Part shown: in pieces, positions 53,921-62,700 of the stretch
Position numbering within the stretch: position 1 is the stretch's first letter
How the letters are laid out: every line of letters begins with the position of its first letter
DNA from: a bacterium
GTDB lineage: Bacteria; Chloroflexota; Anaerolineae; Caldilineales; Caldilineaceae
Assembly: GCA_016124945.1 (NCBI GenBank)
Contig: WGMT01000016.1
Location: forward strand, 1 to 64,000
Reading direction: 5' to 3'
DNA length: 64,000 nt
Notes under the pieces: model-generated
Seen by the model: the letters and a program-made list of their open reading frames with translations, nothing else
What the model was told of the DNA's origin: nothing
Databases searched by the model: none
Program-made: the position numbers and the translations under genes

Positions 53921-54706
53921 GTGGAAATTCTCGAAAATCGCTCTGATTGGGAGTCGACATTCAACGCTGGTTGGCTGGCCCACTTCCACGCCACCGGGGA
54001 GACAAAGTGGGATCTTTACAACCGCCCCGACAACAAAGAAGCGCCCGCCGGCAAGGGGATCGACCTGAGCCGTAGCCGACTCTTGCTGATCTCGTCCGCA
54101 GGCGGCTATCTGCGTGACAGCCAGGAACCCTTCGACGCGCCCGATCTGCTGGGCGATTACTCGATCCGCACCTTCCCTGTGGGCACAGACCCCGCCGCCA
54201 TCGCCTTCGCCCACGATCACTTCGACCACACCGCCGTCAACGAGGACCAGCAAGTGCTGCTGCCGTTGGCCCATCTGCGCGATCTCGTGGCCGAAGCCGT
54301 CATCGGTGAATTGGCGCCGTCGGTGGTCAATTTTATGGGCTATCAGCCTGTCATCAACCGTGTGCTGGATGAGACGATCCCGGCCATTGTGGCGGCGGCC
54401 AAAGCCGAAAAAGTAGACGGCGCGCTGCTAGTGCCTTCCTGACCCATCTGCTCTCAGTCCGTGGGACTGATCGCCCGTGCGCTGGAAATGGAAGGCATCG
54501 CCACCACCCTCACCAGTTGGAACGCCGGCCGCACCCGTGTCACCGCGCCGCCGCGTGCTACCTTCACCCGTCTCGACCGCGGCGCCACCCTCGGCGCGCC
54601 CCACGACAGCGCCCAACAAAGACGCGTCCTCGAAGCCACGCTCGCACTGCTGGCCCAGGACGCGCCCATCAACCCGGTGAATTTGAAGGAAGGGATGGGG
54701 GATTAG
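53921..54706 (+). CDS. GrdB-like selenoprotein B family protein with in-frame UGA (predicted Sec)
   Basis: 261 residues if the TGA at 54440-54442 is read through. The first 173 residues look like the glycine/sarcosine/betaine reductase selenoprotein B-related family (GGYLRDSQEPFD, DHFDHTAVNEDQQ, GYQPVINRVLDETIP). After the TGA the same frame continues with PICSQSVGLIARALE and ends PPRATFTRL...QQRRVLEATLALLAQ, which fits the family's C-terminal half, then stops at TAG. The TGA occupies the first position of a UxxC motif; Cys-containing relatives have C-P-x-C there. A hairpin with GTG loop follows. GTG at 53921 with AAAGGA upstream is the chosen start. The alternative is a simple nonsense mutation. 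Confidence 0.75.
54443..54472 (+). promoter_or_regulatory. Candidate bacterial SECIS hairpin
   Basis: TCAGTCC (54454-54460) pairs with GGACTGA (54464-54470) around a GTG loop (54461-54463). The loop G is 19 nt after the TGA, within the range of bacterial SECIS elements, which usually have a G at the start of the loop. Confidence 0.55.
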
Positions 54707-54742
54707 GGACCGGGGATCGGGGGGAGTATGACGAAATTGCTG

Positions 54743-54748
54743 TATAAT
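54743..54748 (+). promoter_or_regulatory. -10 element (TATAAT) of the toxin-antitoxin pair
   Basis: TATAAT lies 24 bp before the antitoxin ATG. No clear -35 box is seen. Confidence 0.5.
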
Positions 54749-54771
54749 GGTTGAGAAAGGAGGGCAAAAAC

Positions 54772-54999
54772 ATGCTCCAGGCAATTGAAGCAATCATTGA
54801 TCAAGATGGGAACTTGAGGATACCCGCCAGTGTGACTTTGCCTAAGTCTAGACGGGTAATCATTACCATTCTTGATGAAGAACCATCAGATGAAAGCACC
54901 AATCTAGCGTTGTTGAGCGAATCTTCACTAGCACGGGATTGGAATCGCCCTGAAGAGGACGAAGCATGGTCGAAATTAGCCCAGCTTCCATCGTTATAG
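54772..54999 (+). CDS. Antitoxin-like small protein
   Basis: 75 residues. The N-terminal part (LQAIEAIIDQDGNLRIPASVTLP) resembles short AbrB-like or DUF2281-type antitoxins, and the acidic tail (WNRPEEDEAWSKLAQL) is typical of toxin-binding ends. AAGGAGGGC lies before the ATG. It overlaps the MazF-like toxin gene by 34 bp in another frame. Confidence 0.8.
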   Translation: MLQAIEAIIDQDGNLRIPASVTLPKSRRVIITILDEEPSDESTNLALLSESSLARDWNRPEEDEAWSKLAQLPSL

Positions 55000-55316
55000 T
55001 GCCATTCCCTTTCTCTGATCTGTCTGGTACGAAACTGCGTCCTGCACTTGTACTGGCAGAAACACAAAATGAAGATTGGCTGTTGTGCCAGATCACCAGC
55101 AAAGCCTACGCCGATCCACAAGCCGTGCGCATTTCTGAGTCAGACTTAGCGCAAGGTGTTCTGAATACCGTAAGCTTTGCACGCCCGATGAAGTTATTTA
55201 CGTCCAACAGATCCTTGATTGTAAAGCGCGTTGCTATACTGAATTCCAAAACGTTCCGCAGCGTGCTGACGTCAACGATTAAATCTGTTCAAAAAAACCT
55301 GGAAGACACAAAATGA
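54966..55316 (+). CDS. MazF/PemK-like toxin (endoribonuclease)
   Basis: 116 residues. SIVIVPFPFSDLSGTKLRPALVLA is the family's N-terminal signature (PFPFSD and RPALVL), followed by LLCQITSK and NTVSFARPMKLFT. Such toxins cut mRNA. The start overlaps the antitoxin gene, so the two are translated together. A 13-bp hairpin (55318-55330 with 55336-55348) follows. Confidence 0.88.
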   Translation: MVEISPASIVIVPFPFSDLSGTKLRPALVLAETQNEDWLLCQITSKAYADPQAVRISESDLAQGVLNTVSFARPMKLFTSNRSLIVKRVAILNSKTFRSVLTSTIKSVQKNLEDTK

Positions 55317-55317
55317 C

Positions 55318-55411
55318 GAGGATGATGATCTTGGCGATCATCATCCTCATCATCCCATCATCTTTCATCCAAGCCGAATCACCAATCACAAATCACCAAT
55401 CCCCATCTTCT
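55318..55411. repeat. Hairpin and degenerate CCAATCA-type repeats
   Basis: GAGGATGATGATC (55318-55330) pairs with GATCATCATCCTC (55336-55348). Next come ACCAATCACAAATCACCAAT-type repeats, the same heptamer family as at 14509, in degenerate form. Confidence 0.6.
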
Positions 55412-55412
55412 T

Positions 55413-57473
55413 CTACGCCGCAACCTTCCCCTCACTCTCCGCCGCCCACTGCATCGTGTACAGGTTATAGTAGCGCCCGCGTTGACGGAGCAGTTCTTCG
55501 TGGCTGCCCAGTTCCACGACACGCCCCTGATCAAGGACAACAATCTGATCCGAATTGACGATGGTGTTGAGCCGGTGCGCGATGACGAAACTGGTACGCC
55601 CTTCCATGAGACGATCCAACGCTTGTTGGATCTGCTTTTCGGTGGTGGTATCCACAGAGCTGGTGGCTTCGTCGAGGATGAGGATGCGCGGATCCGAAAG
55701 GATCGCCCGCGCAAAGGACAAAATCTGGCGCTGGCCCACGCTCATGTTGACACCGTTTTCGCCCACTTCGGTGTCATAACCGTCGGGCAGTTTCATAATG
55801 AATTCGTGTGCGCCCACGGCTCGCGCTGCTGCGTAAATCTCCTCGTCGGCGGCGTCGAGTTTGCCGTAGGCGATGTTGTCGCGGATCGTGCCACCGAAGA
55901 GGAAGGTGTCTTGCAGCACAATGCCGAGCTGCGCACGCAGGCTCTGTTGCGTCACGGCGCGGATGTCGTGGCCGTCGATGCGCACTGCGCCGTCGGTCAC
56001 ATCGAAGAAGCGCGCCAGTAGGCGGATCACTGTGCTTTTGCCTGCGCCGGTCTCACCGACAAGGGCGATGCGCTGTCCTGGCGCGGCGCGGATGCTCACA
56101 CCGCGTAGCACCGGCTCATCTTCTTTGTAGCTGAAGTGGACGTCGTCGTACTCCACTCGACCTTCAATGGCGGGCAATTCGTAGGCGTCTTTGCGGTCGG
56201 GTAGATCGCTCTGGGTGTCGAGCAGATAGAAGATACGTTCACAGGCCGCCATTGTGGCCTGGAAGGTGTTGTAGCGCTGCGCCAGATCACGGATCGGCTC
56301 AAAGAAGCGATCCACGTAGAGGACGAAGGCCACCAGCGTCCCCGCGGTCAGGGCGTCGCCAAAGACGAGCCAGCCGCCCACACCCACCACCAACGCCGTC
56401 GCCAACGATCCCATAAAGTCCACCCCAGGGAAGAAGATGGCCGAGAGACGCGTGGCATTGATGTTGGCGTCGAAGAAAGAACTGTTGAGATCGTTGAAAT
56501 GGCGATAGTTGGCCCGCTCACGCACAAAGCTCTTGGTGACACGAATGCCGGTGATCGACTCGTTGAGGAAGCCGTTGATCAGCGCCAGCCGTTGTCGTGT
56601 AGAGCGATACGCCTGCCGCACCCGTTTGCGCCAGAAGTTGGTAAGCAGCACCATCAGCGGCAACACGGTAAAGGTCACCAGCGCCAGTTGCCAGTTGAGC
56701 AACAGCATGGCAATCACAATGCCAATCAGCACGAAGACAGCCCGCGCCAGCCCCGTAATCGACCAGGTGACAAAATCTTGCAGCACACCCACATCGCTGA
56801 TCAGGCGGCTCATCAGGCGGCCAACGCTGTAGCGGTTGAAGAAATTAAGCGACAGCGTGTGTAAATGGCGAAAGAGCGTGCTGCGCACGTCGGCTACGAT
56901 GCGCGTACCCACAAAAGCCATCAATGAAATGCGGGCGCGGTTGGTGACAAACTCGCCCAGCAACGAGGCCAGGAAGATGTAGGTCCACAGCCGTAACTGT
57001 CCGAAATCCTGCACCCTGATACCTGCATCAATGGCGCGCCCGATGATGCTCGGCCCAGCTACACTGAGTATAGACGAAACGACCATCATGGCGATGGCCA
57101 GCCACATTTTCACCTTGTAGGGCGAAATAAAGCCCAGCAGCCGACGCACCAGGCCGCTGTCGTAGGCTTTGCCCAGGCCGTCGTCTTCTTCGTCGCCCAG
57201 CAACGTGGCGATTTTGGCCTCACGGCGCATCTGCTCACGGGCGTCTTCACTCAGGGATTTGTCCTCTTCCCAAGGACGGTTCGCCGAGCGGTCGCGGCCA
57301 AAACGATCACGCGCCACCGGCATCTTCTCTTCGGGGATCTGCGCATCGGCGTGATACCCGTTCTGTCCGTTTTGGCTGTTTCCACTTTGGCTGTTTCCAC
57401 TTTGGCTGTTTCTAATTTGGCTGTTTCTAATTTGGCTGTTCTCATTTTGGCTGTTTCCGTTTTGGTGATTCAT
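55413..57473 (-). CDS. Multidrug-type ABC exporter half-transporter (second gene)
   Basis: 686 residues. The N-terminal 40 residues are a low-complexity Asn/Ser/Gln-rich run with NSQxGNSQ units. The membrane domain (about 110-400) has five or six helices. The ATPase domain (about 440-680) has Walker A GETGAGKST, Q-loop VLQDTFLFGG and Walker B ILILDEATSSVD. The signature reads NMSVGQRQ instead of LSGGQ, so the site with this signature may be weak. It pairs with the preceding gene in a heterodimer. Confidence 0.92.
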   Translation of the reverse strand: MNHQNGNSQNENSQIRNSQIRNSQSGNSQSGNSQNGQNGYHADAQIPEEKMPVARDRFGRDRSANRPWEEDKSLSEDAREQMRREAKIATLLGDEEDDGLGKAYDSGLVRRLLGFISPYKVKMWLAIAMMVVSSILSVAGPSIIGRAIDAGIRVQDFGQLRLWTYIFLASLLGEFVTNRARISLMAFVGTRIVADVRSTLFRHLHTLSLNFFNRYSVGRLMSRLISDVGVLQDFVTWSITGLARAVFVLIGIVIAMLLLNWQLALVTFTVLPLMVLLTNFWRKRVRQAYRSTRQRLALINGFLNESITGIRVTKSFVRERANYRHFNDLNSSFFDANINATRLSAIFFPGVDFMGSLATALVVGVGGWLVFGDALTAGTLVAFVLYVDRFFEPIRDLAQRYNTFQATMAACERIFYLLDTQSDLPDRKDAYELPAIEGRVEYDDVHFSYKEDEPVLRGVSIRAAPGQRIALVGETGAGKSTVIRLLARFFDVTDGAVRIDGHDIRAVTQQSLRAQLGIVLQDTFLFGGTIRDNIAYGKLDAADEEIYAAARAVGAHEFIMKLPDGYDTEVGENGVNMSVGQRQILSFARAILSDPRILILDEATSSVDTTTEKQIQQALDRLMEGRTSFVIAHRLNTIVNSDQIVVLDQGRVVELGSHEELLRQRGRYYNLYTMQWAAESEGKVAA
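57360..57470 (-). repeat. NSQ-encoding tandem DNA repeat
   Basis: The 15-bp unit TTTGGCTGTTTCCAC and close variants occur about seven times on the plus strand. They encode the repeated NSQ(S/I/N)(G/R) peptide at the N-terminus of the ABC protein. Confidence 0.85.
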
Positions 57474-57495
57474 GCCGTTCCTCCTGTGTGTCGGC

Positions 57496-59331
57496 TCATC
57501 GGCCTGTCACCGCGGCGGGGCGGCGTTCGGGTTGGCTGGGCGGGTCGCCATCTTGGCTGTCATCCAAACGGGAGACGGTGTCGGCAAATTCTTCCTGATC
57601 CTTGAGCTGCAAATCGTAGATCGTACGGTAGAGACCGTCCACAGCCAGCAGTTCGTCATGGCTGCCACGCTGCACAATGCACCCACCGTCGAGCACCAGG
57701 ATCTGGTCGGCGTTCTTCAGGGTGAGCAGACGTTGGGCAATGATGAAGGTGGTGCGCCCTTGCATTAGGACCTTCAACGCCTCCTGAATCAAGTGTTCGG
57801 TCTCGGTGTCCACCGAACTGGTGGAATCGTCCAGAATCAAGATGCGTGGATCGTAGAGCAGGGCGCGGGCGATGGCCACACGCTGCTTCTGCCCACCGCT
57901 CAAAGTGACGCCACGCTCGCCCACCGCCGTCTCGTAGCCGTTGGGGAAGTCGAGGATGAACTTGTGGGCGCGCGCCGCCTTGGCCGCGTCCATGATCTGC
58001 TCAGGCGTAGCATCAGGATGACCGTAGGCGATGTTCTCGGCAATGGTCAGCCCAAAGAGGAAAGGATCCTGGAGCACAATGCCAATCTGACGGCGCAGAC
58101 TGTCCAATGTGACATGGCGGATGTCGTGGCCGTCGATGCAGATACGTCCCTGGCTGGGATCGTAGAAACGGGGGATCAGGTTCGTCACCGTAGATTTGCC
58201 CGAGCCGGTGGGGCCGATCAGGGCGATGGTCTGTCCTGGTGCGGCGCGGAAGTTGATGTCATCAAGGATCAGCGCGCCGCGCTCACCGTAGCGGAAGCCT
58301 ACCTTTTCAAAGGTGACCTCGCCCTTCACAGCGTCCAATTCCACGGCATTGGCGCTGTCTTCCACTTCGATGGGTGTGTCGATGATCTCGAAGACACGCT
58401 CGGCGCTCGATCCCGCCGTCGCCGCCAGGTTTACCAGAAAGCCCAGCCGCTGTACCGGTCCGTTTAGCATGAGGACGTAGGAAATCAGTGCAAAGAGCGA
58501 CCCCACGGTGATTTCACCCGCCAATGCACGCGGACCACCAAACCAGAGCAGAATAAAGATAGCGCTACCCAGCAAAATGCTAAACAGCGGCCAGTTGGAC
58601 GCCCACACCTTGATCACCGAAAAGCGGCGCTCAAACCAGAGTTCGTTCTGTTCGTCGAACTTTTTCAGCTCGTGGGGTTCACGGGCAAAAGACTTGACCA
58701 GGCGGATGCCGGTCATGCTTTCCTGCATCGTCGAAGAAAGCTGGCCCATCTGCTCCTGGATCTTCTTGAACATGGGGCGCACAGTCCCACCAAAGCGGAC
58801 AGTGGCGATCACCAGCAGCACCAACGACGGCAACGTGTAAAGCGCCAGATCCACGCTTTCCAACAACATGGCAATGATAACGCCGAAGAGCAGCACCAGC
58901 GTAGAAATCAGGCTTTCCAGTCCAATGCCGATGAAACGCTCAGATTCGGTAATGTCACTGGTGGCGCGGCTCATAAGGTCGCCTGTCTGTGCCTTATCGT
59001 GGAAGGCAAAGGGCAGCCGCTGCACACTTTTGTAGAAATCGTTGCGCAGGTCAAAGGCCACCCGGTGCGACATCCACTCGCCGTAGTAGCGCTGGGCAAA
59101 ACCAGCCACCCCACGGATCACGGCAATCCCCAGAATCAAGCCGCCGGCGTAGAAAAGCGCCGACGCCTGCCGGTTCATCAGCCCATTGTCGATAGCGTCT
59201 TTGATAATCTGCGGCACAAACAAATTGAGCGACATGGCAAAAAAGCCGCCAAGATAGCCCAGCGTTACCTGCTTTCCATACGGTCGCAGATAACCTAACA
59301 TTCGCCAATACACGTCGAGTCGTTCTGTCAC
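57496..59331 (-). CDS. Multidrug-type ABC exporter half-transporter (first gene)
   Basis: 611 residues. The membrane domain (about 20-310) is followed by an ATPase with Walker A GPTGSGKST, Q-loop VLQDPFLFGL, the full signature LSGGQKQR and Walker B ILILDDSTSSVD, where the catalytic Glu after the Asp is replaced by Asp. A 22-bp gap precedes the second gene. Heterodimeric exporters often have one degenerate site. Substrate unknown. Confidence 0.92.
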   Translation of the reverse strand: MTERLDVYWRMLGYLRPYGKQVTLGYLGGFFAMSLNLFVPQIIKDAIDNGLMNRQASALFYAGGLILGIAVIRGVAGFAQRYYGEWMSHRVAFDLRNDFYKSVQRLPFAFHDKAQTGDLMSRATSDITESERFIGIGLESLISTLVLLFGVIIAMLLESVDLALYTLPSLVLLVIATVRFGGTVRPMFKKIQEQMGQLSSTMQESMTGIRLVKSFAREPHELKKFDEQNELWFERRFSVIKVWASNWPLFSILLGSAIFILLWFGGPRALAGEITVGSLFALISYVLMLNGPVQRLGFLVNLAATAGSSAERVFEIIDTPIEVEDSANAVELDAVKGEVTFEKVGFRYGERGALILDDINFRAAPGQTIALIGPTGSGKSTVTNLIPRFYDPSQGRICIDGHDIRHVTLDSLRRQIGIVLQDPFLFGLTIAENIAYGHPDATPEQIMDAAKAARAHKFILDFPNGYETAVGERGVTLSGGQKQRVAIARALLYDPRILILDDSTSSVDTETEHLIQEALKVLMQGRTTFIIAQRLLTLKNADQILVLDGGCIVQRGSHDELLAVDGLYRTIYDLQLKDQEEFADTVSRLDDSQDGDPPSQPERRPAAVTGR

Positions 59332-59344
59332 CTTTGCCTCCTGG

Positions 59345-59410
59345 GAGCGGTTAGCAGTTAACGTGGCAACAATGTTCCGTCTACTAACTGCTAGCTGCCA
59401 ACTGCTATCT
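59345..59410. repeat. TAGCAGTTA inverted repeats
   Basis: GTTAGCAGTTAA (about 59349-59360) and ACTAACTGCTAGC plus CAACTGCTATC (about 59383-59408) form a nested hairpin upstream of the exporter operon. The rest of the spacer to 59607 shows no gene. Confidence 0.45.
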
Positions 59411-59607
59411 ACTACCTAAACCGCTACAGTTAATGATGAACCAATCCAGCTCAGATCATTCAGTTTAACAGAACGAAAGGTGGATGTCCATGTAGGAATA
59501 ACCCATTCCCGTTGCAAAATTCGACAAATTTGAAGCAGATGACAGCTTATTTTGGTGAAACGAGGGTTCAAGACAGGAGATTCGGAGATACAAAGATGGA
59601 TCTAAGA

Positions 59608-59693
59608 GAAGACGGAGGACGGAGGACCAAAGACGAACGTTAAGCATCTGAATGTGCTTAACGTTCGTCTTTGGTCCTTCGTCCTCCGTCTTC
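59608..59693. terminator. 39-bp hairpin with one G-T pair
   Basis: Arms 59608-59646 and 59655-59693 are complementary apart from one G-T position, with an 8-nt loop. It lies at the 3' end of the giant secreted-protein gene, before the exporter operon. Confidence 0.75.
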
Positions 59694-59702
59694 TTTTCCT
59701 CT

Positions 59703-62700
59703 CTACTCCTTGCCAATCCACGGCAAAAACAGATCAATCTGCGCTTCCGACTCACGGATCGGGGTTGGCTGGCGGCTACCGACAATGGGTAGGTAGAACG
59801 CCGATAGCGGCTCGCCCGAGACAATCAATTGTGTGCCGCCCAGGGCTGAAGACGCTGCATCGGAGAACGAAACTGCGGTGACATCGACGCGCTGCACCGT
59901 GCCGACCGTCGCCGTAGCGGGGACAGTCACCGTAAGCACGGTGCGGGCTGTGGCCGTCCCCTGTACGGGGACGAGCGGCGGCAGCGTGGAGAGTGTCCAC
60001 TGTGGAGCCAGGGCGACGGAGCGGCCCGCCGACAGCAGTTGATACGAATCCGGCACCGGGGCCAAATTCGTCACCACCACCGGCACCAGCACCACCTCGC
60101 CCGGGCGCACCAGCAGCGAAGAAGGTGTAAGCAGCCGCACCAGGTAGAGGATACGCGCATCACCGACGCCGGGCGTCGAGCTACCCAGATTATTGAGATT
60201 GACACCGTTGTCGAGCAGAAGCCCGCCGCCGTTGACGAAGAGGCGGATCTGCCCCGATACGAAGATCACCGCGCCGTTGCCGCTCAAGTCGATCTGCCCG
60301 GCGTCGCCCACAGCCAGGATGAGAATACCGTTGGCGTTAATGGCACCGGATCCCAGCCCCAGCAGTTTGAGCAACAGCCCATCGCCGCCGAAGATCGTCA
60401 CATCCTGGCCCGCAATCTCTGTCTGCACGCCGCGGATCAGGATTGTCGGCGTGTCGGCGGTGTTGCCGTCGCCGCCGCCGATGACGGCATCGCCGGCGCT
60501 GCCGTCCGCGCCGCCGCCTGTGCCTGCGCCGCCGTTGCCGCCGTTCACCTGGCCATTGTTTACCTCGATGGTGGGCGACGCCATGAGGGTGGCATCGCCG
60601 CCGTCGCCGCCGTTCTGGGGGCCGCCGACGGCAGGATTGCCATTGCCACCGTCGCCGCCACGCACCACGCCGTTGTTGACGCCGTCGCCACGCACCTTCA
60701 CCGCGCCAGGAGCGCCCGCGCCGCCAATCGCGGTGACAGCGCCGCCGCCGCCGCCGTTGCTGATGCCCGTCCCCGCTGCGTTGCCACCGTTGCCGCCGCG
60801 CAGTGTGCCTGCCACATCCACTGTCAACCCAATTGCGTCGGCAGGACCACCGGCTCCACCGTTGCCGCTGCCGGTGACGTTACCGCCGGTGACGTTGCCG
60901 CCATCGCCGCCACGTACCACGCCGCCTTCCGACACACTGACCGAGCCACCGGGCGGCGTCGCCGGATTGGCAGAGACGCCCACATCCAGCCGCACGCCGC
61001 CGCCGTCGCCGCCTGCGGTGGCACCGTTGCCGCCGTTACCCGCCTGCATCACGCCGGTGACGATGACATCACCGCCGCCGTCGGCCAGAGGAGGTGTGGC
61101 CGCGCCAGGACCGGTCACCGCGATGGGGCCGCCTGCGCCGCCGGCACCGCTCGTCCCTGCGCCGCCGTTGCCACCCCGAATTTCGCCGTCGTTGAGCAAC
61201 TCGCCGGTGGGCGACGAGATCGTCACATTCACCGCTCCGCCGCTGCCGCCGTCGCTTGCACCCGCACCACCATTCCCAGCGCGGATGACACCCTGGTTGC
61301 TGAGGAGCGCCGTGTTGACCGTCACCGAGCCGCCGTCGTGGCCGCGGCCCTGGGGATCGTCATCGCCGTCGCCTGCTGCAATCGTGCCTTCGTTGTAGAT
61401 TGTCTTTGCTGTCAGCTCGACGTTGCGGCCCGGCGCGCCCGCTGTCGCCCGAATTTCACCAAAATTCTGGATCTCTTGCGAGGCAAAAATGCCCAGCGCG
61501 GCGTCGGGTGGCCCCAAAATCACGCCGTTGTTCTGCACACCGGCGACTGTCACCGCGCCCACCAACTGCACAGTGCGCCCAGAGAGCACGCCGACAATGT
61601 CTTCGGCATTGGGCAGCCGTTGCGGTTGCCACGTGTTGGGATCATTCCACGGGCCGCTGTTCACGGCGATGATGGTCGGCCCCAACGGTGCAAGGATTGC
61701 GGTCATGGCGAAGGCTGATTCTTCTACCAGAGCGCCGTCCACGGCCAACAGCAGTGTACTGGTGAGTGGGCCGAGGTAGCTGTTGGCAGGTAGGGCGATG
61801 TGCTTGGTTGCCGCTTGCCCAGGATTGATTGGCTGCTGTGACGTCACCGGCGCGCCCACGAAGTCGGGGACGAGTGTCAGCGTGAGCGCAGTCTGAAGCG
61901 GGACATTGCCGGTGTTGGTCACATGCGCCGTGATGGTGAAGGGTTTCCCCATTAGCGGCGGATCAGGTGTCACTGTCTGCGCGAGGACGTAGCCAGAGCG
62001 GCCGATGACGGTGGTGTCATTTTGTGTCACCGAGACGCTGCCGTCGGCGGTGGCGATGTCGATGCGCACCGTCAACTCGGCGCTGGGCAGCACGGTTGTC
62101 GGCGTCACTGTGATGGTTTCGCGCCAGCGAGCACCGGCGGCCAGGTTCACCGTCCACGTGACGACGCCGCCGGGCGTGACCTGTGTAGGCAGCGTCGCCG
62201 TGATGAAGAGTGGCAGAGACTGGTTGCCGGTGTTGTCGGCCGTTATTTCGTAACGGACCGGCCGTTGCAGGATCACGGTTTCAGGATTGCGGGCAATCGT
62301 CGTCACCAGGCCAAAGTTGGGGGGGGTCACGGAGAATGTGCCTGCGATGCGCTCTGCGACGCGCTGCGATGTGGTCACATCCAGCGTGTAGCCCACTTCG
62401 CCTTGTAGGTCGGCAGGGATTTGCAGCGCCACACTTTCGGCCCAGGTCTGCCCCACAGGGATCGACGCCGTCCACACCTGTACGGCGTTGCCGCCCAACC
62501 CAGCGGGCAGTGTTGCCGTCACCCGGGCGGAGAGGGCGACGTTACCGATGTTGGCAATCTGGAAAGTGATGAAGCCGGGCCGCCCTGCCACCAGTGGATT
62601 GGGCGACGCCACTGCCGAGAGAAGCATCTGGGGCAGGTAGTACTCGTCGGCGCCGATGTCGGGGGCGCGGTCGGTGGGGCGCGGGTCGCCTTGCCAGTCG

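Noticed and set aside
53891..54442. A complete 183-residue gene ending at the TGA, with a separate small gene at 54461-54706
   Set aside because: Both parts are in one frame and together read as one family-length protein; the split would need two partial genes.
60039..61718. A plus-strand open frame of about 559 codons in the Gly-rich region
   Set aside because: It is a mirror of the GGC/GGN repeats of the giant protein and is dominated by Ala, Arg and His; no domain.
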